Of a stretch of 64,000 nt of DNA, positions 13,318 to 24,756 are shown piece after piece. Each line of letters opens with the position of its first letter. The first letter of the stretch is position 1. A program made the position numbers and the translations under genes. Where the stretch lies: assembly GCA_039881145.1 (NCBI GenBank), contig JAYKKI010000062.1, forward strand, positions 1,681,501 through 1,745,500. The letters are read 5' to 3'. This DNA comes from Druceiella hillmani (Eukaryota > Arthropoda > Insecta > Lepidoptera > Hepialidae). A model generated the notes under the pieces. The model had not been told where the DNA came from. It did no database searches and worked only from the letters and a program-made list of their open reading frames with translations.

Positions 13318-13336
13318 GTAACACACGCTGTGTTAC
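13318..13336. repeat. Perfect 8-bp inverted repeat GTAACACA-CGC-TGTGTTAC
   Basis: The 19-nt sequence GTAACACACGCTGTGTTAC is a perfect palindrome with a 3-nt centre. It lies in a locally GC-richer stretch (about 13,200-13,430) just upstream of a second, stronger hairpin. Such dyads can be binding sites for dimeric DNA-binding proteins, but no specific factor is implied. Confidence 0.7.
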
Positions 13337-13387
13337 GGAGCTGAAGGTTCGGGAGATATGACAGGGGCTGAAAGGGACCGCCGCTAT

Positions 13388-13428
13388 TATAAGGGGCCTC
13401 GGCGAACGTGTCCGTCGAGGCCCCTATA
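13388..13428. repeat. GC-rich hairpin, GGGGCCTCG / CGAGGCCCC
   Basis: GGGGCCTCG (13393-13401) pairs exactly with CGAGGCCCC (13416-13424). The pairing extends inward by G-T, C-G and G-C around the 8-nt loop AACGTGTC, and outward to TAT/ATA if one A is bulged. This is the most GC-rich stem in the window and contrasts sharply with its surroundings. The preceding TATAA could be read as a TATA box, but there is no downstream gene to support a promoter. Confidence 0.8.
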
Positions 13429-13950
13429 GAAATGGAATTATATTAAATGCTTTGACTAAAGTACGGATGTAAAACAAACATAAATGTACGGACGCTTTCA
13501 ATTTTTTTTTAATTTAAATTACCTGAGAAGCTTGTAAGTAGCTCCTTCAAACTATACCCTACAATGAAATGGAATTAAAAAACATAATTTCTAGTATGTA
13601 CCTTATTTGCCCCCGGTTACTTTCAGTATTTTCAGAAATAAATTCATAATGTAATTAGGTCACGAAAATGTTAAAAATAAAAAAAAATTGCATGGAAAAA
13701 TAAAATATTTCTATTACAAAAAAAAAACAAAAAAGTGTTATAAATTATCTTCTTACCATAAAGGCTAATCCGAAAAACATTTTTTGCTACAAAATAGAAT
13801 AATAACTGTGAGACACTCAAAATTTATTAAAGGCCTTTGTATATAAGAATGCTTACCAGAAAACCAATTTCTTTAATCAAAAATAACAATATTAAAGCAC
13901 CTAATATTGAATTGCGTAATGCCGCTATTACGGAAACATTACCGGAAGTA

Positions 13951-13990
13951 CACGTGAAACATACACGTGATGCAAAGAATCACGTGTATG
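13951..13990. promoter_or_regulatory. Three CACGTG E-boxes, two of them in a 12-bp hairpin
   Basis: CACGTG occurs at 13951, 13964 and 13981. The last two lie in the arms of a perfect inverted repeat, CATACACGTGAT (13960-13971) and ATCACGTGTATG (13979-13990), with loop GCAAAGA. CACGTG is the classic target of bHLH factors such as CLOCK/CYCLE and Myc/Max. Three copies in 36 bp of AT-rich DNA is unusual, but no gene is visible nearby. A role as an enhancer is inference, and the hairpin itself may explain two of the three copies. Confidence 0.35.
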
Positions 13991-16900
13991 CAAGATTTCC
14001 ATGGCCACCCTCATGTTTAAGTCGACTAACTTAAAGATATGTATCTGAAACAATGTGAACATAAAAAGTCCTATAAGAATCCGAATAGGATATCGTTCAA
14101 ATAAGTTTGCTAGGCAAAACTTAGGAACTCTAACTATAGGAGAAACAGCCATCACTAAGTTATTTATATAATAATACTGCGGAAGACTCGTTGAGCTTTG
14201 ATAATAAAATTAATTTAACTAAATACGGTAGTTAGTACTGAAATCTACATTTGATCAGCCAGCAGCATTTGATTTAGAATTAACGTAACTATTCCTCTGT
14301 TTAATTCAATGGCCAAACTATGTTTCCAATAGGATTAACCTAAATAGCAGTCCTCGAAGATACGTTACACTCTGAATTTGAGGAACTTGCAATTTAACAT
14401 TAATTATGCGATAGTTTTATTTCATTTACACAAAAATCTTATTTGACTTTGTTCATCAATTTCATGTAATGTATTAACTTTCACTATTATGAAGACGACA
14501 ATCTATATGGTGTCCAAATAAAGTTTAATGCTTAAAAAAACATCGAGAAAGTTAATGGGCGAATAATTGTCTTACTGGCCATCCGACAGTTTACATTCCA
14601 TTGAATTTATTTTAAACGTATATTTTTCAATAGGTTTAATTACCAACTATTTAAGTAGAAATCGGTAATCTCTGTGAAATTTTACTTCACTATAAAAAGT
14701 AATAAAAACATACACAGAGAGATATATATGTGCTTTTTATATATACAGATTTTGAAACAATCAAGTATTTTTATGTGAAAATAAACTGATAGTAACGCTA
14801 TAGACAAATCGATTTGTGAAATTTACGGGTCAGTTTATTTTTTCGGTCATCAATGTTGTCTAAGGACGATGCAATGACACTAGCGAGAAAAATACGGCGT
14901 AAACAAATCCTTGATAAAGCTCCAGTTCACTGAGCAATTGTACACGCGCATTTCGTTATATAAAAGTCAAGGTTTTAAATGCAATTAACAAAAGTTGTGT
15001 TATCGTCAATGATAGTTACTAGGAGAAAAAGATAAACATGTGTGAACTGAACTAACGCGTTCATAACTTTAAACAGTTTGATAATACGTGTACTTTTTTT
15101 TTAAAGTTGATAAATCATCAGTATACTTTATAAATTTCCTATCCCATTTACATCAAAAGAAGGGATTATTAGTTCATTATTTTTGTTAAAGATCGATTTC
15201 AGAAATTATTTCTAGTAAGCTTATTAGTTTCTTCAACCGTTTTCGCTATGTATCGCAAAAAGTTATTTTGCAATCAAATTACAACGTACTTTTAAAAATT
15301 GCTGAAGTTTAAATTACGTATTAGCGTGATATTTCATAACAACACAACTTTGAATCCAATCGTTTGCAATAGAAAGATATCATTGTTATTTTATAAACCT
15401 ATCTAAATATTAACGTCATTTAGCGCGGAAGTTATCAGATGTGTCAAAATGAACTCAAAACGCGGTAGGATCGCTCTATTGTGTGCAAAACTCACAATTA
15501 TTGACCCTTTGTCTATCGGTTGTTATATACACTAATAAGTTTTAGAATATACATTTGCATCAGTAACGCTAAACTGTTTTCCTCAATTTTGTTATTATAA
15601 GGATTTTTAAAGTATGTATTAGTATGGAGGCAAAGGGTTTAGCACTACAGAGTATGGTCAGAGACTACCTAGAAATATTTTGAAAATAACTTGTGTTATG
15701 ACATTGGTGAGTAATAACATTATCATTTGCACATTTTCAGTTAATGACCTTCTTGCGTCCTTGAGATAATTAGTTACGTATATGCTAGAGGGGGTTAAAA
15801 ACCATTTTGGTCAAAAACCGTTCTAGTTAGACTAATGAAACAAAAACCATTTGCTAGATAATATATTGTTCTATATTTTATTATATTTATAATAAGATTT
15901 TCAAAATTATTTCAACGTGTTTTTAAATAATATAATAATAATATTAGTATGCAATTGTTTTTTATATAATAACAGAAAAACTATGTCATATGGATTATTA
16001 AGTCTACCATTATTATTAAAAAGTTTGTTAGGAGTAAATGGGTACAAAACTTTATAAGAATGTGAAATCTCGTTATGATCGTCGCGCTCGGAACATTTCA
16101 CTTTTAACGATTAATTCCAATAAATACTTGTATAAATAAATATTGTAGGTTTGAAATCCAAATAATTATAGAAAATAATCAGAGTTGCATCAATATTTAT
16201 ATTAAAAATAGTAATTACTCGTGTTACTACAGGGGTACAGGGGCCAAGTATTATTTCATGCGAAAGTTACATAATCATTTCTCCACATCTCAAGTGTCCA
16301 TAGTTATCTCATTTAATTCCTAGTATTATTGAATATATATTTGGCGTTGCCTATAGAAACTGTAGCTTTATACTAGAATATAGTTCCGATATTCAAAGAT
16401 ATCTGGTTAATGTGGCAACTATTGGTTGAATAGTTGTTACAAATAAAGACATGTAGATACGCATTGCATGTAGGGTCACCAGATTCTTTTCTTTCTTAAA
16501 GAACAGATGGTAAAGAAACGAAATAAATAGAGGATTTTATAATTTATTATGGGATATAAAGGAAAGAAGATTAATCATATATTTTTCTTGAAATTCGAAC
16601 TAAATTATCGAACTAAAATAATCTTGTTTTCCATATTTTTTATATTTTCATGAAGATTGTTTTTATTTTACGCAGGCTCAGATGGCGAATAGAACAATGT
16701 TAGTCACGATGCTTAATTGTCGTCAATGTTCACTCATCATTGACAGAGAGACGCTACCAGCTTGCATTGTCTATGTACGATCTTAAAGGACAGTTATCCT
16801 CCTGGTAGGATACTTAAAATATGGCTCATGATTCTGGTGACCAGTAAATATGGGTCGTCTGGAAAAGTTAGTCGCAAAGAGAAAATTTAACTTTTCGTTT

Positions 16901-17202
16901 TTCAGTCGAAAAATGACTAGTTTTTAATTTTGTCTTTGAATCCATGGTCGTGATTACTGTTTTCATGACTTATTCAAGATCAATCATCGTGTGTAGATGG
17001 TGTTATAGAATACTTTATTTTTTTTACAAAACAGTTATTTTTTTGGATTATACTCATTAATTTTAGTTAAAATATATATGATAAATGTAAGAACTGTAGT
17101 ACGTTTTTTGTGGAAACAAATTAGATTGAAAATGTATATCAAAGCTCAACAAAGAGTACCAATTAATAAGTTTAATAACATATGAATAAATGACATAATA
17201 TG

Positions 17203-17325
17203 AAATAAAAAGGAAAGAGAGGTGTCATGAGATACCCGGTTGAAACGAAATTGCTTTTGCCAGATATCACGTATTAAATAACATGCACAATGAAATAAGT
17301 TAACAACGTTTGAGAGTAAATAATG
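17203..17325 (-). repeat. Dispersed repeat, copy A
   Basis: Read on the minus strand this segment aligns with 27,843-27,968 on the plus strand. Shared blocks in order are GTTAACTTA, TGTTATTTAATAC, CAACCGG and GACACCTCTC followed by a T-rich tract. I estimate roughly 70 percent identity by eye. The translations also look alike (NLxHCACYLI), which reflects shared ancestry of the DNA and not a demonstrated protein. I do not recognise the family. Confidence 0.7.
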
Positions 17326-17403
17326 AAAAATTAAAATATACAAATGAATGAATGGTCACAAAACTGAAACTAATAATGTATTTTTAAAAGTTACGAAAAT
17401 AAA

Positions 17404-17453
17404 GATTTTATTATTAATTTTATTATAAAAATGATAAAATTAATAATAAAATC
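17404..17453. repeat. Perfect 20-bp inverted repeat, AT-only apart from one G/C pair
   Basis: The left arm 17404-17423 and right arm 17434-17453 are exact reverse complements separated by a 10-nt spacer. The arms are almost wholly A and T, so chance is less improbable than for the other hairpins. The 20-bp exact match is still notable. Related AT motifs continue to about 17,490. Confidence 0.75.
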
Positions 17454-17631
17454 ATATCAATAATCAATAATAAAATTATTATAAAAATGTAAACTAATTT
17501 TAAATTTAATCAGTATATTAAATTTTAATAATAATTGATATTGGTCCGTAGTAACAAAAGTAGGACTCAATTTAGGATTAAATTTTATCTAAGTGTCTCG
17601 AAAAAATTATCAATATGAAAAAAATATGATA

Positions 17632-17659
17632 AATATATATATGTATCTATATATATTTA

Positions 17660-17698
<39 letters not shown>
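17632..17698. repeat. (TA)n microsatellite
   Basis: An interrupted TA array with TG and TC variants on its left half and a pure TA run on its right half. Confidence 0.97.
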
Positions 17699-17701
<3 letters not shown>

Positions 17702-18474
17702 ATAAAAATAGCAATGAACTTATTGCTACTTCAACACTGGTATTTATCTGACTTCATCATCACTATCTTTATCTTCTACTAAATTGCTTTCACTAAAATT
17801 ATTCTTTATTGAAAACAATAACACGAGTTTGAAAGTAGGGAAGAGAGGGTGTGAATATTATTGCACGCACGGATTGCTAAACACACACGCTTCAATAATT
17901 ACAGCAGAGGAACATGACAAGTCTATACTGTAATAGTACACCTATACATTTGCATACGTTTGTAAATACGCAAACGTTTATACTGTAGCAATACTATATA
18001 TAATATAGCAAAAATGTCCATTGAAATATTCGCCCAGTGTGTTGTCATTCGCCAAGTGTGTAACGTACTATAATGAACTTCGTTCCAATAAATGTCACTT
18101 TGTTGCCAATAAGCAGACTATTTCAACTTCGAAATCCCTAAGTTCTGAGTTAATACCGACTGTGATAATGATCTTATGGTATTAGAATTTGTATAAAGAT
18201 ATAAAGATGACTACTGTGAGTATCGTGCTACTAATCCGGAAAGCGTACAGCATACATTATTTAACAAAATCTTTTGAGATGATTTAATGATGGCACGATT
18301 TTCTAAGACTTTATAAACTTTGACATCCGTACTTCACCACGAAATTTAAATTTCACAAATTTATTTGTAATTATTGCGATCGTACAGATAAATTTTGCGA
18401 TCTGAACAGACACTGCACACACTGTATAAGATCCAGCGCGCGCTAACTGAATAAATTAACGTCCCTGTCTGTGT

Positions 18475-18490
18475 TTACCTGTGCAGGTAA
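18475..18490. repeat. TTACCTG-TG-CAGGTAA dyad
   Basis: A perfect 7-bp inverted repeat with a 2-nt centre in a GC-richer patch (about 18,410-18,500). A related palindrome, TACCTGCAGGTA, occurs at 28,182-28,193. CAGGTA is a known insect activator motif (Zelda-type CAGGTAG), but the sites here differ in the last base and have no gene beside them. Confidence 0.45.
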
Positions 18491-18904
18491 GGGGCGCAAT
18501 GAGGGGTGATTTTCATTTACAGCTGATGCGTGAATAACCCAATATAGTAGTAGGAGTATAAATACGTTTAGTTACTAAAGGAAAATTCGAAAAAAATAAC
18601 TTTATTTTTCATTATATGATTAAGTTGTTAATTTTGAACTCCTCCTTAAAATTTGGTCTCTGACCAAAATGTAACCTTGTATATCTCGAACACTCAAAGA
18701 AAATGTTATATGTAATTTATAAGAGGGCAAACTAAGTAAATACTCAAAAGAGACTAGCGATAGAATTTTATGGTAAAGTTTTAAATAAAGTTGCCATTTT
18801 TTAGAACATAAAAAACAAACCATTTGGCCATTAACAACCAGGGAAAGTCCAAAAACAAAATATGGTTTGGAATTAAAAAACAAGAAAAATATGTTACATT
18901 TTTA

Positions 18905-18947
<43 letters not shown>
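18905..18947. repeat. (TA)n microsatellite
   Basis: A nearly pure TA dinucleotide array. Confidence 0.97.
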
Positions 18948-18951
<4 letters not shown>

Positions 18952-19666
18952 TATTTAGAAACGATTAAAAAAATAATCATTACCGATTGTTTCATGAAAA
19001 AAATATTAGGGGTGGCACTCCATACATGTAACAGAGGGATGAAAAAAAAATCATCGCACATGGGCGTGTGTGGTATTAGTTGATAAATCTTAAAAATGAT
19101 ATAGAGGTTTCTAGTTAACTTTTTTACTTAAATCAATAAAAAAAATAAATTTAAGACTTTTCAATTAATGTGTAAAATTCTCAAAAAATGAAGGTTGTAG
19201 AACTTAAAATAACTTTTCATCGAAAATTAATTTGAGTAGGATATGTTGTGTAGTTTTTTGAGATATCGATTATTTTTCGTACCGATCGCAGAAATAATTT
19301 TGTTTTTCACGGTGTCTTTGAGAAAGGGAAACTTACTTTTGTTGCCAATACAAAAAATATTACACGTAACTATTTAATTCTACTCTCAGCCTAAAATATG
19401 GAGAAGTAGTCTTGAAACTATTTGTCTCCAACTAAAAATGTAATAAAGTTAAATATAGCAATATTACAATTTTAATAAACTTACTAACCTATTAATATAT
19501 CTATATATAACTTATTATACCTACATTAGTTTTCAGAGGTTTTAATAAATATAGTCGTAAAGAGATTCGCATTCCTTAAAGAGTTTGTTATTTATGCAGA
19601 AAGCCGGATACATATCTTCACTGCAATCTTGTGTTACCACACGAGGTGGAATATTCAAAGTAAAAT
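18948..19666. other. Anonymous AT-rich DNA
   Basis: I see nothing beyond AT-rich sequence and short chance frames. Confidence 0.5.
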
Positions 19667-19709
19667 AGTATAATTTCCAAAAACCTTCAACGTTTTTGGA
19701 AATTATACT
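19667..19709. repeat. Perfect 18-bp hairpin, 7-nt loop
   Basis: AGTATAATTTCCAAAAAC (19667-19684) and GTTTTTGGAAATTATACT (19692-19709) are exact reverse complements around CTTCAAC. It lies only 63 bp left of the much larger foldback at 19,772. Exact pairing over 18 bp suggests a recent origin or selection on the paired form. It could be part of the same foldback insertion or an independent template-switch product. Confidence 0.9.
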
Positions 19710-19771
19710 TACAAAGCTGGAATATGTTACTCTTTATTCAGCTATTATAAACCTTAAGTTAAATAATACGA

Positions 19772-20007
19772 CATTAAAGTTAATACATAGTTAATTTAAT
19801 AATTATTTATTTTCTTTTAATTTAATTTAAACATAGTTTTCCAAATACACGATACATGAAGTAAGCTTTTCTTAAATCATTAATATATACAATAAAATCA
19901 TTGATTTAAGAAAGACTTACTTCATGTATCTTGTATTTGGAAAATATGTTCAAATTAAAATAAAAGAAAATAAATTGTTATTAAATTAACTACGTATTAA
20001 CTTTAAT
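19772..20007. mobile_element. Foldback element or long hairpin, arms about 109 bp
   Basis: The left arm (about 19,772-19,880) begins ATTAAAGTTAATACATAGTT and ends near CTTAAATCA. The right arm (about 19,898-20,007) is its reverse complement with scattered substitutions, ending AACTATGTATTAAC-like (ACTACGTATTAACTTTAAT). Internal blocks CTTTTAATTTAA, TTTTCCAAATAC and ACATGAAGTAAG are all matched in order on the opposite arm. The spacer is about 17 nt. This structure fits a miniature foldback transposon or a locus producing a long hairpin RNA. No target-site duplication is evident. Confidence 0.85.
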
Positions 20008-22449
20008 ACTTTTTACATTTATTTAAATTAAAAGGGGATGATAAGATAAGAAAAGACACGTACTTCTAAAGTTGTTGTCCTTAAACCGTTTAAATTGTCA
20101 AAATTTACCTATAAAATTCAAAATATACCTGATTGACATAATTATATTTTTTTTCAAAATGAATGTCTTTTTGCTCTTTTCAAGTTCACGTGACGTTTTC
20201 TAATGATCCTGTCGAGCCCGCAAGTTTAATGGATTAGTGCAGTGTGCGTGTGTGTGTGTGTGGAAATGAAACAATCTAAACTTTGTTATATATTTCTGGT
20301 TTGAAGAGTTTCGTAGAAATAGCAAAAAAATTATAATAAAAAATAATCTAATTTCTTAAAAAAAACGGGGAATTCTGTTGTTCGTCTGACTGACGAATTA
20401 AATAAAACTTTTATGGATCCTATTTGTTCATTTTCTCTAGGAGTGTCATTTTTATTCAGGGAACACTTGGGTCCAAAACTCTATGGGTTTTTCCGAATCT
20501 TCATTGTTTTTATTTTGGCGATTTTACGAGGTGTCATCAGAAACAATTTATGTGAGATATTTTCAGAGGTATTGATGAGAGTATTTATATAAAACATGCG
20601 CCCCTTGCATCACTGAAACTAATATAGTCAAAAGCGTGAAAGTAACGGTATTACTAGAAGTTTATCTAAAATAAACTTCAAATTGGAAAACTGTAGCCAT
20701 GACTCTGAATGTCATAGTCTTTTGAAAAAATACGATATAAATGTGACTGTGTTTCATATGTCAAGCAATATATTAATAAGTAATATATTAACATTTATAA
20801 ATAGGTCAATACAGATACTTGGTACTTTTAAATGTTTATTTATGCCGAAGTGTGTATGGTACCCTTATAGCGCTAGTTCATTTCGTATATAATAGCTTTA
20901 TTACCATATTAAAATTGAATCATATTTGTGTTTTGAGAATTATATGATTTGCTTTATATTTTTAGATATATTATTTTTTTGAAAGAAAATATTTTGTTTT
21001 TATATCAGGATTTGGCATAATATGTTTGATGTAAAATTTTCAACATCATTTGATTTATAGTAAACATGTAAGAATTCAGCAATAACGATTTAAGAGTCTA
21101 CTTTTAAAATTTTAGAGTTACTCGAAAAAAAATTTTATTAACTTTCTATATTGTATTAGGTATTAAATGATGGAAAGATTGAGTAACGTGTCGACGTCCA
21201 GCAGGGTTAAAGAAAAGTAGTTACCGTAAAACTATATTCTTTTTTTTGAGGAACAAATAGTTTTGGTCATATTGTGATTAATAATATTAGAAAAATGTTT
21301 ACAGTTATATACAGATATTTATAAAAGATTTTTTATTTTTGATTACAAAATTTTGCATGATGTTTATTTATATAATAGTTGTAAAATAAATGGCATTTAC
21401 AGTGATTTTTTTTGTTTATTTGGTGAAACATTAATGAAGCCAGCAAATTGCGTAATTTTTTTTTGTGTTACTTTACATTCGACTTCTTTGTTCTCGTCTT
21501 CTTTAGTTTCTTGCAACTCTAAAGTATCTTCATGATATTAAGATGCGATTACTAGAAGAATCAGGATGTGCTGAATGAATTTTTTTAATACTTCACCCGA
21601 AATTTACGTGTTATTGAGTTTCTCCGCAAACGCGTGACAAGTGAGATTAATTATTAAAAAGAAAATATAAGAAATTGAATATTTTCTAATGTCGTTTCCC
21701 GTATACGTTTTAGTAACTGTTACTTATCTGATCTGTCATTAATATTGATCATAAGCTTATAGCATAAAGTTGGAGAAAAAGCTATTAGAATTAGGAATAA
21801 AGATATTCTCTATGTCTCTATCTTAATTCCACATTCATGGAACGACAGTTTTCTTTAGTGAAAATTCTTTCTTTACAATTGAAATGATTTATTTTTTTAA
21901 CACTTATTTATTGATTTAACTAATTGTTTACTTCATTATTAGTGACTTCAAATCTGCCTTTAAATAGCAATTCGAAAATGTATGAAAAATGTAAAGTAAA
22001 TAATGGAAACTTAAATGAGAAAGGGTTTAATATAAATATATAGTTTATGGTTATAAAATAATTACATCTATACGAGTATATTCACCAAAATAATTACAAA
22101 AATATTTAATAAGTAAAATTATGCACACACATGTTAGCTTCGAAAAAAGATACCAGTTTATGAATTGAAAATATTTTTTGGCAAAAAATACTTATAAATT
22201 TTAAAATATTGTAATTTGTGTACTGGATTTAGGACACAAAAAGTAAAGAGAATTTCTTAGTGTACATCACATCTAAAATACCTAACAAATGTTGGATAAT
22301 GAACTCAAAACTTTTGCTAATACAGCAGTGTTGCTAGAATCAATCAGCATACTTAAATATGAATTTAGTGTCCCAAAATATTTGAAATAATATCTTTCAA
22401 ATGACAGTAAATCGAATACACAATAAAGAAACTTTCTTGAATAAGCGTA
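20008..22449. other. Anonymous AT-rich DNA
   Basis: A short (TG)n run sits at about 20,238-20,261. No gene or recognised element is otherwise seen. Confidence 0.55.
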
Positions 22450-22965
22450 AAATATTCTTTAATAAGTGTTTGTTGGTCATTAACACTTAAACTTTTATGA
22501 ATATTTGAAAAAACCGAAAGGAACAGATTATATTTCTGATTTCTTTATAAACGATTAACATCATAGTAAGTTTTTTAGACTATAAATTTTAAATTTTCAT
22601 GGATATTTTAAGGAGCGAAGGGAACAGATTACATTTCTAATTTCTTTATAAACGATTAACTCCATAGTAAATTTTTTTGTGCGATAAATTTTAAATTTTC
22701 ATGAATATTTTAAAGACTGAAAGAAACAGATCATATTTCTGATTTATTTATAAATGATTAATACCCTAGTAAGTTTTTTTGTGCTAAAAATTTTAAATTT
22801 TCATGAATATTGTAAATTTCGAAGGGAACATATTGCATTTCTGACTACTTTATGAATAATTAACACCAAAATAATTTTTTTTGTGCTATAAATTTTAAGC
22901 TTTCATGAATACTATAAATACCGAAAGGAATGGATTACATTGCTGATTTCTTTTAAATCTGGTAA
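22450..22965. repeat. Tandem array with a unit of about 102 bp, five copies
   Basis: The anchor TTTCATGAATATT (or a close variant) recurs at about 22,494, 22,595, 22,698, 22,800 and 22,902, giving periods of 101-103 bp. Each unit also carries GAAxGGAACAGATTxxATTTCTGATTTCTTTATAAACGATTAAC-like blocks (positions 22,517-22,560 in the first) and a GTAAGTTTTTT block. The units have diverged by substitutions but keep their length. This is a small satellite-like array. It contains no open frame of note. Confidence 0.9.
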
Positions 22966-23573
22966 AAATTAAAACTTCTCTTATTATATTATATTATGCA
23001 TGTCTGTATGCGTTTTGGTTGTTACGACCATACTTATTATTTCAATCGAAACTCCTTTATAATGAAATAGTGCTGTGCCATTTTATTTTTATTACATCGT
23101 CTATGTGTTTATTTTTATTTATCGAGTTTTTTCACGAAACAATGCGGAGACTTTAGACAATATTATTAGGAAAGTTTTAATTATTTCGGAAAAGTTTTCT
23201 TAAAACAACACGGATTGAGATATTGAGGTCGAATTATGATTGGCAAACTTACATTTTTATCATTAATACCAAGGGAGCGGTTGAAGAGTGTCAATGACCA
23301 AGCTTGTAACTGAAAGTTTTATTCGGAAGTTATATCGTCTGGAAACTGCAATGGTTTAAGGCGAAAGGTAATAAAAATGAGAGTTTTGTAAGGGTAATAG
23401 ATTATACTTGTTAGAAGAGGTTTGTTAACATGTTTTGAGAAGGTTTACATCCGCGGTACGAAATATGTGTAGCACTCTTAACTTCGCATCTGACAAAAAT
23501 TATATAATATAGATAATATTTAGAAATTTAATGCCTTCAACTCCTTAAGTACTAAACTTGGAGAGGTCAAGCC

Positions 23574-23659
<86 letters not shown>

Positions 23660-24756
23660 CATGTGATTGACCGAAATTAATTAACGAACAGAACGTTAAT
23701 GTGGTAATCCTTCAAATTCTTGAAAATATCCTTGAAACCGTGGTGACTATTCGATAATTTATAGATTACACTTACTAACAATCACCTGTATTTCGTCTCG
23801 ATTGAAGGCAGTGATAAATTGTCATATAAATTATTATTATTTTAAAAAATAGGCATTTGTACCCAACATAAGATAAAAATTAAAATTTTCTACGCATTAA
23901 AAAGTTGTGCACCGAAAAATACGACTTCAGTTTTTCATCATCATAAGAGAAATGGAACATACATATATATAATAAATAGGAGGTTATTGACTCCAAATGT
24001 AACAGCAGTGTTTTGCACGAAATGTTCAAATAATAAAAGTGCAAAACGAAAATACTTCTCATTTTGTAAAAAGGGAATTTTTTTTTGCCTGCTTTTTAGC
24101 ATTTTATACAAAGACAGCTCGTCAGATCGACATGAAACTCAACTATCCTACAATGTTGGACACAAATATAATCACAGAGACTATAATATATTTTTAAAAC
24201 TAATGGAAAAGAAGCAATTTAAGCGGAGAGATTTGAAGGGTATCAAATGTATTTTTGCTAGTTTCATTATTGGACGTGGTTTTCGCTACAAACTACATCG
24301 GCTTCTTCGTAGCAAGTGCGTTAAAAATATTAGTGAATGTATAATATATTAATTATTTTAAGTTACAAGCTAGGTATCGATAGGGTCTTTCAATAAGAAT
24401 ATTTCTTTTTTCACTCAGAACTCTATGATCATAAAGTTTACTAAAACATTAAAAGATGGCGTTGGCAGCTAAATCGGTTACGCCGGTCCTGATATTAGCG
24501 TGTACAACGAAGATGAACTAAAGGTTCACATATCTTTTTCATTTGTGACCGATTGAAATGAAATCTTTGAAAAATTGCTAACCACATAAACAGATAAAAA
24601 TGCTAAAAACTCGTTTTAGACTTGTTAGCCTGACTAGTAGGTAGCACTTAGTTTTACTTAAAGATATTCTATGTTTTTTAAGGCTTTATTATATGTACAT
24701 ATAATTGACAAGTTCTTAGTTTTTTAAGGTTTTATTATATGTATAGATAGAAAGAA
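22966..24756. other. Anonymous AT-rich DNA
   Basis: It contains the (TA)n array at 23,577 and a 49-bp spaced duplication of TTTTTTAAGG(C/T)TTTATTATATG (24,672 and 24,721). A 121-codon plus-strand frame (23,987-24,352) crosses it, but its translation is AT-biased and matches no family that I know. Confidence 0.5.
23577..23659. repeat. (TA)n microsatellite
   Basis: A nearly pure TA array of about 41 units with one TG interruption. It is one of the longest simple repeats in the window. Confidence 0.98.

Larger units (their letters stand above)
12723..17202. other. Anonymous AT-rich DNA with one GC-richer island
   Basis: No gene is supported. The island at 13,200-13,430 holds two inverted repeats, and 13,951-13,990 holds an E-box hairpin (both listed). 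Elsewhere I see only short chance frames and homopolymer runs. Confidence 0.55.

Noticed and set aside
13388..13428. GC-rich hairpin as a microRNA precursor
   Set aside because: The paired length of about 12-16 bp is too short for a 22-nt microRNA duplex.
22450..22965. CRISPR array
   Set aside because: Repeats are contiguous units of about 102 bp that have all diverged. There are no identical short repeats with unique spacers and no cas genes.
23987..24352. 121-codon plus-strand open frame with several cysteines
   Set aside because: The cysteine spacing does not fit a known zinc finger, and composition is like the surrounding non-coding DNA.
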